Shown here: in pieces, positions 1 through 13,236 of the stretch
Position numbering within the stretch: position 1 is the first letter of the stretch
Layout of the letters: the number at the start of each line of letters is the position of its first letter
Source of the DNA: Dryococelus australis
Taxonomy: Eukaryota > Arthropoda > Insecta > Phasmatodea > Phasmatidae
Direction: 5' to 3'
Length of the DNA: 64,000 bases
NCBI GenBank assembly: GCA_029891345.1
Contig: CM056993.1
Span: 229,863,265 to 229,927,264, forward strand
Position numbers and translations under genes: made by a program
The notes under the pieces: model-generated
The model's input: the letters and a program-made list of their open reading frames with translations, nothing else
The model's database searches: none
What the model was told of the DNA's origin: nothing

Positions 1-2136
1 AGCTTTTTGAATGCAATTCACTGAAAGGCAAATTAAGTGATATTTTAGTTCAATAAATTGAATTCAGTAATTTTTTTACTGTGTGAAAGGACCTTTATAG
101 TCAAGAAGTATTACACAAAAATCTTTCAGCTGCGACAAACTACAAAATTCACCCATTTTAGAACATTTTTAATTTTAACAAATGGCGTATAAGGGTCGAA
201 CGTTATTGTAGACTGAAAACAAATTTCATTTAAACGATAACAGTCCAAGCGATAGATGGAATTGAATACAGTCACATATTTGTTGCAATGCACTGATATA
301 CAATGCAATGAACATTGATAAATTAGAAACACTAAGAAATTTTAATGGGTCAAGTGATGGTTAATTTATATTTATTCCTGATTTAAAACTTTGTATGCCT
401 CTGAGAGCAGAACACCCACATTTTACCTGAAACTTGTAAATACATACATACCCACATTTTTACCCGCGAGTATGTAAAATACCAGAAATTCGGGTAACTA
501 CCCGCACATTGGCAACACTGGGCTATTGTGGCCCTGTCGCTCGTGAATGCCGGTCAAGGGCGACAGACGTGCCTACATGTCAGGCAGCCCACTCACCAAC
601 CACCTATGCTTCAGTTTTAAGAGATGTTCACCACTTTTTTTTCCATACTATGGCTTACCAATTTAAAATAGGGACACAACTACTACTACTTTTTATCGCT
701 GTGCTATAACAAATGCAATTTTAATCCATTTTGATAAAGTTTTTGTGAATTTTTGCTGGTTTTGAGTAAGTCTTGTACCATGCAGGTTTTGTTAGTTGAA
801 AATATATAATTTTCCAGTTACTATTTGGTTTGAGGCATTCGTGCGTAGCTGTGATGGGCGAGTTGTCGCTTGCAGGGCGGTGCTTCAGCAGCCAGGTAAG
901 TGATAGCGGGAAATGCTGCATAGGCCGTGGGCAACTGATTGCGGGACAATGCTGCATAGGTCGAGCAACTGATTGCAGGCTGAGCGGCTATACTTAGGTG
1001 GTGCGGTCAGATTTTCTACTCATTTTCATGCAATCAGTTATCATATAGCAGGATATTTTTACATTATGGTAGTTTGAACACAATTTAAAAGCAATTTTAA
1101 GGTGATTTTTAAGTAGTACTGGGGATCAAAATCAGTTTAATTCAGAAAAGGCGAGGGCACTTATAGCGAGGATTGAACCTGGAACCGTGACATCTCGCTA
1201 TAACGGGACTGTACTGTATCTACAATTAATTTCTTAATGTTGTTGTTAACATTACCTTGTCCAATAAGGATAGTTTGTTTGAAAAATATCATATTTTCCC
1301 CATTCCCTTTTTATATTCTAAATTAAACAGATACTTGTTACTCAATCCTCAGGAATTTTCGATTGTCAGCTTGGTTCGTAAGCATTTTGCTACTGTTAAC
1401 CATGATTCTCTTATGAGCTACAACACTCGTGGCATTACCCTCTCTCCTGCTTATTTTCCTTTCTTTGATGCACATGTACATAACTGTGAATTTAACCTTT
1501 TTATGGGAAAATCATATTTTGAATTTTGTGATATATTTATCAGTTTGAAACTTCCCTTTTTTACGTAAAACTATACTGAATACTGAAAGACTGGGAGGAA
1601 TTATTATTTAATGTCCTGCAGTGAAAGTGTAACCCCACTTTGCAGCAATTCCTGGTAAGAATCCTAAAACTAATATTTTCAAACCTATGCAATAGAAATG
1701 TACAAATTTGGGAAAGCCATTAAATATACAAAAATAAGTGCTACATTTTGTGTTATCATCTAATATTTCAGACCATTTAATTATGTTTGTATGGCATTAA
1801 AGATGATAATAACCTAACCTAATTATGTGTGTTGTACAAGGTGTAACAAACAGGTGAAGTTTTTAAAAAGAGAATTTGCTGCTTTTAATGTGGTTATAGG
1901 TTTGTATGTAATTCAGCTTTCCCTTTTTATTTTCTTGCATTGATTTGTTTGGCTATTTGTTCACTTTTCATACCAGTTGAACATACATTCATGGAGTAGT
2001 GAGTATGAAAGACATAAGAATTTTAGTTGTTGACAGCATGACACAACCTCAATTTAATGTTTGCTAGCCTAGGCTGAATACACAAAGAGTAATATATTTA
2101 TAAGTTTACAATTAAATTTTTAAAGGCACTGTATCA
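1..2136. other. AT-rich non-coding DNA, no gene recognised
   Basis: I see no convincing exon, RNA gene or intact transposon here. The short open frames have no recognisable domain and no splice context. Because the host gene runs on the plus strand from 10 kb onward and its first visible exon starts inside a split codon, this stretch may be upstream intron sequence of that gene. This is inference. Confidence 0.4.
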
Positions 2137-2418
2137 GTGGGCTGTAGCAAGGAAGGGAATCGGCCAAAGGAATCAACATTTGTGCAAGAAATTGATTTGC
2201 ATGTGTCTAATAATATACCAGCTCTGCCAAAGAAACTGAAAGTCTCCAATTGTCTTGCGTCTTGTGAGACCGCTGAAACTGTCAATTTATCAAATTCAAA
2301 ACTTCAGCGGTTGGTTATTTTTAAACAGTTGGAGGTACTGGAGTTGAAGAAGGAAACTTATGCAAGGAGTGGAGATTCAACTACCTTCATCTTCCAATCA
2401 TGTTTGAAATTGTGTTGA
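2137..2418 (+). pseudogene. Short ORF, possible second (Myb/SANT-type) ORF of the Harbinger element
   Basis: An open frame of about 93 codons ends at 2,418. Its C-terminal third has a leucine/lysine-rich helix (LQRLVIFKQLEVLELKKE) of the kind often seen at the end of Myb/SANT-like DNA-binding proteins encoded beside PIF/Harbinger transposases. It points tail-to-tail towards the transposase on the minus strand, an arrangement known in this superfamily. No tryptophan-containing Myb repeat is visible, so if the assignment is right only the C-terminal end remains. It has no ATG start; a preceding CAG could be a splice acceptor. The assignment rests on position and composition only, and the frame could be chance. 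Confidence 0.3.
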
Positions 2419-2761
2419 CTGTGTTGTTACACATCTAGAAAAGGTCATATATAAATGTTCAAAAATGAATCATGTAAATCGTATTAACAATAATGTATTT
2501 TTATTAAGAATTTACACAGTCTTGCTATAATGACATGATTCAAAAGAACTTGTAAGTGTATAGAAACTCTTGTTAACATTAATGCAATAGGTTACTCTGC
2601 TCTGCCATGTCTTTTCAACTCTTACACTCCAAAGTACAGTGCAATACTGATAAAGTAATAGGCCTATAAAAATTAACTGGAATTAAAGTAATAGTCACAC
2701 ATGTTTTCAGTTTTACAGAAAATGCATAGCAGTCTAGGTTATGTGTTACAGAATATGGTGT

Positions 2762-3715
2762 TCATATAAATTCATGGATTATTCTAGCAATTTCTGGTCG
2801 TCGAGTCACACGTCTCCCATGAACATTAGCTTCTTCTATAAATTACTCTCCTGGTTCATTCATTTGAAGGTTTTCAACAGGAAAGTCATTATCTTGTAGA
2901 TATTTTGCAAGATAAAAAAAACATGAGAGAACTACAGATGGTAGATCATGCGCTAGTCTTATTTGATGTTGAAGAATTGAAATCTTGGTTTAATTTGACC
3001 AAAGCACTTTTCAATTACACATCATTCCCTTTTGTGTAAATTGTTGTAAGAATGTTGTTCTGCTGTAATTAAGTTCTGGAATGAAGTCATTAGCCAGGGT
3101 GCTAATCTATATCCTTGGTCTCCTAATATTAATGCACCAGGTCTATTTTCCCTAATCACACTGAAAGGTGCAGAATTCCTCTAAATCCTTGAATCATGCA
3201 CTGATCCTGGCCAAGAACAGTCTACACTTGTAAATAATTTGTTACTATTGCAAGTAGCTTGCACATTCAAGGATGACACACCTTTCCTGTTAATATATTC
3301 CTCTCCATGAACAACAGACTTGTGTATAAGAATATGTGTACAATCCACTGCTGCTATAGTACATATAAACATGTACTTATCTTGCCATACAGCCTTTGCA
3401 TCCTCTAGTTCTTGCTTAGAAATTGGAAATTTAATCCATACATTTGACTTTTCTGCTATTTTGCTCGTAACATAACCTATAGTTTTGGACACAGATGTCT
3501 GATTAATGCCTATGTCTTCACCACCACCGGACTGGAAGCCTGGGTCACCAACATAACGAAAGAATGCCCTTATTTTTTCTTTGCTTGATAGTCTTGTCTC
3601 CGCATACTCACCAAGAAAATAGTTGGCTAACCATGATACATTTTCAGGGTTAAACCTGTACAGTATTTTACAATTTCTTTCTGTAGCACTTCTTTGCACA
3701 TCTTACATTTTCATC
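2762..3715 (-). pseudogene. PIF/Harbinger (HARBI1-like) transposase pseudogene
   Basis: This encodes a DDE-type nuclease of the HARBI1/DDE_Tnp_4 family, which cuts and pastes PIF/Harbinger transposons. The best frame is 3,699 to 3,181. It has a helix-turn-helix region (SKEKIRAFFRYVGDPGF, then INQTSVSKTIGYV), then the first catalytic Asp in AAVDCTHILIH, then SVDCSWPGSVHDSRI. After a frame change near 3,181 the protein continues with the family motif LILGDQGYRLAPWLM, which carries the second Asp. A further break at about 3,040-3,010 is followed by IEKCFGQIKPRF with the third acidic residue. The C-terminus ends at a stop near 2,762. An in-frame TAA sits two codons upstream of the 3,699 start, and there is no ATG there. 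With at least two frame changes it cannot encode a working protein. Family assignment is firm; the element ends are not defined. Confidence 0.85.
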
Positions 3716-4450
3716 TTCCTTAAACCATTAAAATTCATAAATTCTTCCATTATAAACAACTTGTAACTACATCTGAGCCTGCTCGATACCACACTCAAGA
3801 AACAGGGAGTACAAACTCGACAAACTGAGTTTAAGCTTTCCTTATTCATGTCTCTTTGGAGTATAAACTACTAAGTGGTTGAGCATTTCCCCCACTCCTT
3901 AAGTATCTTCTCAACTCTGAGTTTATACTTCAAACTTTTATTCTTACGAAACATAGTTTAAACTCCATAAATCGTGAACAAAAGTATATGCTTGGTTTTT
4001 TTCCTTTCTCCCTATATATCCGTTTTTCAAGAATTTTGGTTCTGTGAATTCTGCTGTTCACTATAACCTATCTCTGACTGTCATCCACATCCCGTAACTA
4101 GTAGCTAAACTTTCTCATGTCAGTTTCTCCCCCTTCTCTAACCTTACCCTGAATCCCTACTTTGGTTAGGAATTTGACACTTTTTTGGGTTCACACTCTC
4201 AGGGAACGAACTGTCAGTATGTCCTGTGCCTTCTTCATCCTCACTTTACACCACCTCCAGTCAGCCTTACTGGTTTTTTCTTTCCTGCTTGTCATGTATT
4301 TTGGTTTGAAATCCAAATTCTGTGTCAAAGCAGGTTCCCAATCTTCTGACCGGCCTGTTCTTGTGCCAGAGGGATGTGTTATAGTTCCTTTGCCTACTGA
4401 TCTACTTCTACTGATGTTAAATTTATTTTTGGGTTATGGATTTTTTGTTA
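3716..4450. other. Non-coding flank of the Harbinger remnant
   Basis: No gene is seen. There is a short inverted pair around 3,857-3,873 (TTTGGAGTATAAACT) and 3,921-3,937 (complement TTTGAAGTATAAACT), which may be subterminal repeats of the Harbinger element. The rest is unassigned. Confidence 0.3.
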
Positions 4451-4454
4451 AACT

Positions 4455-6684
4455 TAACGCGTGCGCCTCTTTACGGATAAGTGGTTAGGGTGGTAACTGC
4501 CATCTCAGACCATACAAGGTGGAGGGGAGTCAAACCCCAGGGTGAGTCAGAGCGTTAAGCTATCCCTTCCTAGCAGCCTTATTCTTCGTAGCACAAGGGA
4601 CGTCAATAAACAGGACGCCAGCTGTCCCAATAAGGGTAAAAAGCTGAATCGAATAAGAGAGGTGAATGAGTGTGGTGGTGTCTGATCTGACTTACGCTGA
4701 CAGGGTTTATCCACCACGGCCTCGTTGGTTGTTGAGCAGGGATGAAGTTGGCTATGAATTGTTCTGGGTGCGTTCGAGAAACTACATTGGCAGGGATATG
4801 AACCCTGATCGTTCTTCCGGAAGCCAACATGATTGTGCAGAAGTTGAGGAGTACTTTTGTTCCCGGTTTTCAAACCTGAAGAACCCTGCCAGGTTTTAAT
4901 CTTACAATACTTTGATCAGCTAGAGGGATTCGGTGTGTCGATATTAGTGTTTGATGCCTGTGAGGGGTTGGTTGGATGGGGGTTTCCTCATAGTCAGATT
5001 CTTTGTCCGGTTCACACCAACCTAGCCAGTGCTGTAACGGGGTTTTGTGGTCAAGAGGTAATATTATATTGTAGTTAATTGGGTCACTCTTTGATTCACT
5101 AGTGACCAGTGTCCTTGGGTTTGAGTCATTAATCGTCTGGTTTAATAATGCTTGTTTCAATGAGGCATGCCTCTCGCATCGCCTCTGACAGCTTTCAGAA
5201 CCTCCATGCTGCTTGCACATTCAGCAGTGAAACATCACAAATAGAAAAATATAAGACTGTCAACAGGGGTTGTGTACGAGCAGTCCTGGGCAGGGCGAAA
5301 TCTGCAGTCACTCCTGCGGACCTGCTGTTCACAAGGGCTACCCAAGTAACTAACCCTTGTGTCTTGTATCTGCGGTGGATGCACTGGAATCTCAAGTATT
5401 AGGGCCTTTATCAGGCCGTGTCTCCTAAGGGATACAGCACACTACACAGCCAGATGAAGACTTGAGGTTAATTAATATTACTGCACAACTGAAGGAATAC
5501 ACAACACTGCAATCAAAGGCAAAATTGATAAAGCACAAATAAGATGACACATAATCTAAAATTAAAATTACAGTAGTCGACACACAAGGGGTTAAGTTTG
5601 TGACGTAATATTTTGTTACATTTAAAATCACACTGTAGCAAGACCTGGCTAATGTAGTACACTCTAATAGCTAGGTAAAGAGATATTAAAGCTTGGCAAA
5701 ATATCTAGATCTCAATCAACAGGCGAAGGCAAGCCCGGGAAAATTAATCTAGTAAAATAATTAATTTGTACGAAAATTCCTAATTACTAATAAAACCAAT
5801 GTACACTATTAACAGCATGAAACTAAGGGGCTCTATCCAGGGAGACGTAAATCACATAGCGACCTGTTGCTGTGGGAGTCCTGGGAAGTTGACTGAGGTA
5901 AGGTTCAGTGGGTACAGGTGTGGGATTTACCAAACGTGGAGAGCTGTCCTTGGGTGGTCAGCTGAAGGAAGCCTTGTCCAAGCTGGGGCTGGAGTGCTGG
6001 CGGCCTTCTGCAAGCTGCTGACTGGAGGTGATGGTTCAAGCTCTGCCTCAGGCTGCTGTGGTGAAGGAGGGTGAGCCCTGGGTGGGCTGCAGAGGAGAGG
6101 AGAGAGTTTTCCGCAGACTGTTGGAGAGCTCGCGAACATATGCGGCTTGCGAGCCCAGCGTCTCTGCTGGGCCACGGGGCTGTACATCTATTTATACTAA
6201 AATCGCCCTGTGTCAGCGATTCTCCAGGGGCATAGCCTTCCAACACAGAGGCTGGTTTATCTTCTGTGGGAGCGCTGCTCAATTTCTTATCTTTCCTGGT
6301 GGAGGCGATGACTTTTTCATGCACCCTGGACTGAGGCAGGTGGCCCGTGACGTCGGAAGGTCAGGGGGCTGCTGCTGTCTTGAGGGTTGTTTAGAAGTTC
6401 TTGGCCAGGCAGGGTAGCGTAGTATAATTTAAATAATTCATATTATTTCTTCGTCTGAGTTGCTCTGGCACGTTCCTTTCTGATTGGATGTGGAAGATCA
6501 TAATTTCATACTTGAAGTTCAGTTACTTAGTTGACTCACCAATACATGTAGTCTTTTTAATATTATTATTTCCAAATCTCAACAGCCAATGAGTTTTGAT
6601 TTCGTCCCGCGCTTGGTGCGCTCAGATGGGGCTAAGTCGGCCGTAGAGTGCGCATCTCGGTAGCGCAACAGGCTGGTAGCGTCA
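4455..6684 (-). mobile_element. LTR-1 copy a, solo LTR with AACT target duplication
   Basis: This is a minus-strand copy of the ~2.1 kb LTR-1 family. On its own strand it starts TGACGCTACC at 6,684 and ends GCGTTA at 4,455. It is flanked by AACT at 4,451-4,454 and at 6,685-6,688. No primer binding site follows its 3' end, so it is a solo LTR left by LTR-LTR recombination. A TATA box (TATAAATA on the minus strand) lies near 6,190-6,200. The polyadenylation palindrome and hairpin array seen in copy d are present here only in decayed form. The tRNA-looking TAGCGCAACAGGCTGGTAGCG near 6,661-6,681 is the LTR edge, not a tRNA. Confidence 0.75.
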
Positions 6685-6688
6685 AACT

Positions 6689-9559
6689 GTAGTTTATTAA
6701 TGGTTAGTGTATATATGTGTGTGTCAGTGTATGCCGCACCTTGTATCCCGTGGCCTTGTTTGAGGAAGGGAGTGTGTGCCTTTTGTAGGCACTTGCTTAT
6801 TTTTATCTATGGTCTTTTAACCCTGTATTCCCTTTCTGAGATTTTTTTTTCACAAAGCCATTTTGTATTATTTTCTATCGCCTAGATTTTATTTTGCATT
6901 TTTGTGTTAACGCAATGTTAGGTAATATTTTAGTTACTGTTTCTGTTACTTTATTTATTTAACTAGCAATGTTCCAAAATTTTTCTAACTTTTAATTTTT
7001 TTTTATTTACGTAACCAATTACTCTGATTAGGTTAAGTTATTGTATCAATTGATTCAAATAATATTGTTAGTTAAAACAATGGGAAATTCTGTAAATTGT
7101 GTAATCTATTGTTTTGTATTTAGTTTGTTAATTTTGTATTTAAATTGTTTTCCGTCAAAACAATTTTATAATGTATTTCTGGTATTAATGTAAAATGTTG
7201 CATAACGAATTGATTGTATCAGTGGTTGAGTGAAGCGACCCAATACCAGTGTTAATGACTGGTACTTTCAGAATACACCCTACTTACTCCTCCTTCATCT
7301 GCACTCGTCATGGCCTGACTGAATATTAAATTTTGTATGGCTATTTTCCTTCTAAGGTTGTAATCATCTTATTTTCACCACTTTTGGTGAGTGTTTCGTA
7401 TTCTGTTTGTTAATCGTCGCCTCAATAATGTTTAATTTTGACCATGCCTTTTTATTTTGTTCGTTAATTTTGTATTTACAGCGGTCAACCGTTTGAATAG
7501 GAAATATGTTCTATTAAGGTCACAGGCGTGGCAGTTTTTTCCTTGAAGTTGCCTTGCGTCTTCTTGATGCCTGTTGCCGTTTAACATACAGTAACGCCTA
7601 GGTGGTGTTGGCAATGGAGATGTCCCAAAGATGGGCCACATCTCAAGGAAGGCCAGCCACACTGCTTTTTTTTGGCATGTGCATGAAAAACTGTTATCAG
7701 GTTGCAGCCTTAAAATTCAATCAATCACGGAAATTTGTTTTACGAGTTAAAATGTTTTGGTAATTTTCTATTTTTAAATATACCTTTTCTTTTTGTGGGA
7801 TCCCCAACAGTTAACATAACTTTTATAAAAGATATAATCATAATATTAATATATATATATATATTGGGGTCACACCTACACAACTAGATCCTCGGAGTTT
7901 CCCTTTGTGGCATGTGTGTGATTATTTCCACTAAGTCTCTTCTATGCTACAAACTGTAGCATTTGAGTGGAGGTAGCCCAGTATACTACAAGCTGTTAGA
8001 AATGTCTCACAAATACACATACGTAAATTGTTTTTATTTAAAAAATCTAGCACATAAATAAAAGAACAAATTTAAACAGGCATATAAATATTTTTAAAAA
8101 AACTTAATGAATTCTGGATTTCAACGCTGTTCAACGTGATGCAAAAGTTTAGACAAAGTTAAGTTTATTATTAGGGATATTTAGGTTGAGAAGAGTTGAA
8201 TAACGTTAGGGTACCCATATAGCCTAAGCAAATGGACAGTGTCTAAAACGACACCAAGAAAATACTTATCCCTGTCAGGGTCACGATGGTTCGTATTGTA
8301 GTGAAGGTACCAATGTCATTTCCTCTATCTAAAGGATATTAATTAATCAAAAGTGAAGTTAAAGTAGCAGAAAATAACAACACTGGAATTAGTTATGGAC
8401 CATATGTATTGTCTACAACTGAGAAAGTATAAACATTAGACAACACACATTTGATGATAATGAACTTAATTACCCTTTTTTCTCCCAGGTAAGGGCATCT
8501 GGTACAAATACTTAACCAGCGCTGACAAAAGATATAAGGGGTTGGGTTTACAAAGTACATTCAATAAATACATAATATTCAAAAATATTGAAACTCTGGT
8601 TTAGGTAAGAGAGTGAGAGTGAATTGCCACCTGCAGGTGTCCTGAACAAACTCTAGTAGATAGTATGGCAGAATGCTGGGTGGCACTTGCTGGTGTCAGA
8701 TGTTGATGTAACAGACATTGGTAGTCTCGGCAGGACTCGAAGGTAGGTTGGTTGCTGATGGTCCATTTCTAGATGTTTTTAGTTTCAGCTGTGGTTCTCC
8801 ATGAGGGAGCAGGCTGGGTAGTACGTCTCAAGATGAATCTTGTCTGAGAGATGCCACATCACAAGTCAATATAGGTTCAGCATATATTGGCCTATATAAT
8901 TGCTTGAGTGCTGGTCAGCAGATGTCAGGGGCTGATAGCCCTTTTCTCTCGCTCTGAAGTGCATGGTGTAAAGCGATGCATGTGTGCCAGTTGTTGGGAG
9001 GTGACAGTACATGGAAATGCGTGCTGCACAGGTTACATTCTGCATTTACTTAGGCACTGGGCTTCTCATTTATTTCTCCCTTCTAGCTGGGTGCTTATCG
9101 GTCGGGCGTCACTGTGCCATACGTTGAAAGTCACTGGCCTTCAAAGAGACTTCTTTAAAAAGATGCCTGTGGTTGGTAGAATTGTCTGTTGGAACTGTAA
9201 TTGCTTTCGTATGCCATGAGGTTGGTGTTGTGTGCTCACGTGGTGACATATGTTGAAGAAAATTAGTTGGCCAAAGCATGCATAAAATTAATTAAAAATA
9301 GTATATTAATACTGTACATCTCTGTGAAAAAATAACAGTTTGAGTGCCCATTTACTTTCAATGTGGCTCCCTTTACTAAATTTAGGGAGAGAGTGTGTAA
9401 TCTGCCCACTGCCCTGTAGTTTTTATGCCACTGCCCATGCCAGCTGTGTGTTGTTAAAATGATGGGTGTAAAAAGGGATGTTACAAAGTTATTTTTTTAT
9501 CTATAAAAGGAATGAAAATTTTATGTATTTTTTCAGGGTTTGTATGCTAATGGTATTTT
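6689..9559. other. Non-coding, AT-rich; no gene recognised
   Basis: I find no exon with family similarity, no RNA gene and no complete repeat element. A short (TA)n tract occurs around 7,848-7,864. This is probably intronic DNA of the plus-strand gene. Confidence 0.4.
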
Positions 9560-9890
9560 TGCAGGCTCTGTAACTCCACAGTTATGTAGGAGTTGCAACT
9601 GTTTTGAATGTGTAATTGTACTTGTCATGAGCCGTGTTTGATCCCAAGTCCCAATGGGTGGGGAATTATCAGACGAGGGGTTGTCATATGTAGGGTGTGG
9701 TGGAGACTGCCATGGTGTGGGAGTTTTCTTGGGGCTGTCATTTCGGCCCCCCATCTTCATTTATTGTTTCTCCAATTCCATCTCATCTCACCACATACAT
9801 TCTTTGGACTGGCCTCCAGGTTTGTTGCTGGAATAGAGCAGCCAGGTCTGCTTAGGACAGCCTTCTTTCATCCATATGCAACCCTGCCTT
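9560..9890 (+). repeat. tRNA-derived SINE-like sequence
   Basis: A B-box-like GTGTTTGATCCC follows a tRNA-like stretch at about 9,560-9,645. It is followed by a body with TTTTCTTGGGGCTGTCATTTC, resembling the TTTCTCGGGGATCTCCCGTTTC body of the clearer SINE at 34.2 kb. It is diverged, and the ends are approximate. Confidence 0.45.
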
Positions 9891-10022
9891 AAGCAGGTTC
9901 AACATGTGGATTTTTATTTCCAACTATTGTGAGCTATGTGGACATACCTTACCAATATATTTTGCACACCATTTAAATAATTCCTGTCTTATTAACGTGT
10001 AGGAATTTTTTTGGTATTACAG

Positions 10023-10218
10023 ATCCAAACAGTATTCCTCCCTCAGTCCTTCATCCGATCCATCGTCTCCAGAAGCAGAAGTGGTGAGTGGTGATGGCCC
10101 CGGCTTGCAGCTGTCGCCTCTCGACATGGACCTGATGGGGTCGCTTCAGGAGTTCATGTCTGGCAAGTGTTCTCTGCTTGACTCTGGAGGCTCGGAATCG
10201 CCTCCTGTTGATAGAACT
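10023..10218 (+). CDS. Internal coding exon of the host gene (first visible)
   Basis: The exon is bounded by a TTTTTTTGGTATTACAG acceptor and a GTGAGT donor. After one base of a split codon it encodes 65 residues with no stop, starting SKQYSSLSPSSDPSSPEAE and ending ESPPVDRT; it ends in phase 0, matching the next exon. The peptide is Ser/Pro/Asp-rich and contains LDMDLMGSLQEFMSG, an acidic-hydrophobic segment that could be a short binding motif. The skewed, clean codon content and good splice sites set it apart from the surrounding repeats. No catalytic domain is visible. I read it as part of the disordered C-terminal tail of the same protein as the exons at 37.4 and 59.6 kb. Joining the exons is inference from phase and composition. 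Confidence 0.75.
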
Positions 10219-12450
10219 GTGAGTAATCTAGTTTGATTTTTATTCATGTAAAATCATGTGCATAACTTCTATATGTAGTTAACATTATCTCATTACTTTA
10301 GTTGAACGTAGATAGCCTATTTGTTGTCAAATTGTATCAGGTTTTTTTGCTGTCATTAGTATGGAATTATTTAATACATTTTTAAGTTTTTTTTTTTTTA
10401 TGTAATAACAGATATTTCAGGGCTGCCACCAGCCCTGAAGCTGAAGTCGTGATTCCTGCATATAAAAATCGTATAAAATCCTGAAATAATTGGGTCAAAT
10501 ACTGTGAAATCCTTGGAATTAGAAAAATTGCAAATTACAGAAAAAAAATTAGATCTGAATGATGTTTTGGTTTGGAATGTACAAACCATGTTAATTCTTT
10601 TCTCCACTCACACTTATACTTCTGTTCATACGACGACTATATCTGGGATTATTTTTGTTTCCTCACCATTGTAATATCAATGCCAAATGCAAAACACAGT
10701 CACCAAATTTGGATTGCATACGTGAAAATGGAAATTCGCGGCAAAGGTTGTTTTCAATAATGACGACCTTTGCATGAAATCATATAGCCAGGAACAGAAA
10801 TGTGTAGATAACTGTATACCCGTGCCAGTGAATATTTTGCTTAATTATCCACCTCCATTATAAGAATCTTTCAAACAAGTGCATCAGTGTGACTCACGTC
10901 AATGTGGGTACTAGTGTTGCCATTTTGAGCAAAAAAATTTTTTTTTTAATTTTGGTTTGGATTTTCTAAACTGTTAAAAATCCGTAAAAGGGGACCTGAG
11001 ATAATTGGTTTGGGTCTGCACTAATCTATATAACTATGTCTGTTTGTATTCTTAATTTTCCAAGATGAAATTCTTACTCTTGTACCACCATCAGTATCTG
11101 GTACCAAAAATAGGTACTACTTTTAGTTCATACTTAACTTTGCAGGAATTAGTTTCCATTTTGCACATTACAATTATGCACACTGTGTTTATAACTCAGT
11201 AATTCATAATTTGATTATATGGCTAAATGTTGCAAAGATAGGAGTTAGTTGTTCACAGTCGACTCTCGATTTATCATTATTCAGGGGACTGCCAAAAAAT
11301 GTCCATACATGCTGGATTTCAGTAGATGAGGGTTCTGACATGTACATCAATAAAATACAACTTCTAACTTTATATCGAGTATAGTAAGAGCTGTACATTA
11401 TCTGTGAATACAGTTTAGCTTATAAACTAAATTAAAATCAAAATTTTAGAAGAAAAAAAAATTGTAAATAATACATTTAAAAAACCGTTTCACGTAAATT
11501 CGTATAAATAAAGAAAATGTCACAAAATACTGTATATAATTGGTTGTAATCTCATACCAAATGCAAGCTGACCTAAAACTTTCAGGCCCTCTGAAAATAA
11601 TATGACACCGAATGCAAGTCAAATTTTGAATGTCCGGCACGGGCTGTATCGGCTGAGAGTGCACTGAGAAGTTATCGAATGGGCAGTGTGTTCACGGCAG
11701 TGGGCGAAGGAGGGGTGGCGGCGAGAGTATTACCACTCCACGCCACTACATGTTGCCAACAACTTGCGGGGGTGGAAAATGTCTGTCTTTTAAAGTAATT
11801 AATTATATCTTACTGCAAAGAAAACTTGTAATTTAGAGACACAAATAAATAAGGCAATTATAATTGATTTCTTCACTGTCTTATAATTAATCATTCAAAA
11901 CCACGTCCTCTTATTTTCCCTGTCGTAAGTTACACTGCACCGTCTCACTGCTTACCTACACGTTATTAGACGGGAAAAGGTGTTGGCTAGTTCCTTATAT
12001 TTTATCAGTTTATATTCAAAAGATGCATGTATATTGAAATAAATTAATATAAATCCTCTAATTTCCCTGCAAAAGTTCCTGAAAAGGAATTTTACACTTG
12101 TAATACAAGTCGCTCGATGTTCAAACAATTATTTGATGACAAGGGGAGTTCAAGTATATGCTTCTGGGTATATAACATTATTCGCGAAGATGCTGCCCCT
12201 TGAGTTAAATAAATATTGCTTTTTAAAATCATGTTAATTTTACGCCAGATACAATAGAACACCATCTTACGGGATAAAACTGCCTTTAATCGCAAACAAA
12301 AACATTTTTTCATATAATAATTCCTTGTTAAAATGTTTTGCCCTGACATTTTCAGGTGAAACCATTTTCTTTGCAATACAAGTGTAGGTGCAACTATTTT
12401 GAACGACGCATAATCTTGATAAAATTACGTTTGTGAGTCACACATTTGCT
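10219..12450. other. Intron DNA, no gene recognised
   Basis: AT-rich, with homopolymer runs and no recognised element. It forms the start of a ~27 kb intron. Confidence 0.45.
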
Positions 12451-13236
12451 CTAGGCCAGCATGTGAAGGCAAGGCAAGCGAAGCGGGCGTGGTCGAGAGA
12501 GAGGACCATGTTTTTCTTTTGCTAGACACAGCATCCTCTCTCGTTGGCGTGTTAGGCTTGTGAGGGGAGGAGAGAAGGTACGCGGCTGAGAGAGACAGAA
12601 AGAGGGGAGAGAGGGAGAGAGAAAGGATGCTAGGTTGCCAGGCTTGTTGCTATGGGTAACCACTTCCCCTCTCGTCAGGGGAAGTAGCCAACCAGACTCG
12701 CTCGCCGCACCACACAAGCTAAGCTGTTGTGGGATGAACATCGCGCTCGTAGCTGCTCGCTCACTGGGAACTGCCTGTGACTTGAGCACCAGCGAAAGCG
12801 AGGGGCATCTGCGAGTGCGATGGCACCATGGTAGCTTGGGTGCGCCGACTGTCCGCAACTTGTTACGCCCCCAGGTGACAGATAGGGAATCCCTAGGCTC
12901 TGGGGTATGTGGGAATATTCCAATACCAGCCCGTGGACCAAATGGCCAGTGCGAGAGTGCCATCTTCGTGGGCGTCGGGAACCTGAGCAGCTCAGTATGA
13001 GATGGTGAAGCGCGTCTGCTGGTGGTGGCCCAACAATCAAGGCAAGGAGGTTGATCTCGAGGTGCTGAAAAATGCAAAGTGTAGCGATCCTCACTGCTTG
13101 ACTCTGTGCGCTGCTGACTGTGGATGCGTGATGAATGGATTGGAATGCATCGGACCTTGGAAGCGCCTCTGGTCTCAGCCTTCACTCCTGGGCCAGCAGC
13201 TTCACCACCACTGCTGATAGGTCCCAGATGTCTCAT
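12451..13236 (-). other. Long open frame (261 codons), unknown; probably repeat-derived
   Basis: This is the longest stop-free frame in the window. The predicted peptide is rich in Ser, Pro and Arg, has no domain I recognise, and overlaps open frames on the opposite strand and in other frames. That pattern is typical of GC-richer repeat DNA. The surrounding 12.45-13.5 kb block is markedly less AT-rich than the intron on either side and contains purine-rich tracts (GAGAGAGAGG-type, 12,490-12,630). I do not call it a gene. Confidence 0.2.

Noticed and set aside
6655-6690. tRNA-like TAGCGCAACAGGCTGGTAGCG
   Set aside because: It is the terminal segment of LTR-1 copy a, matching the edges of copies b-d; no cloverleaf follows.
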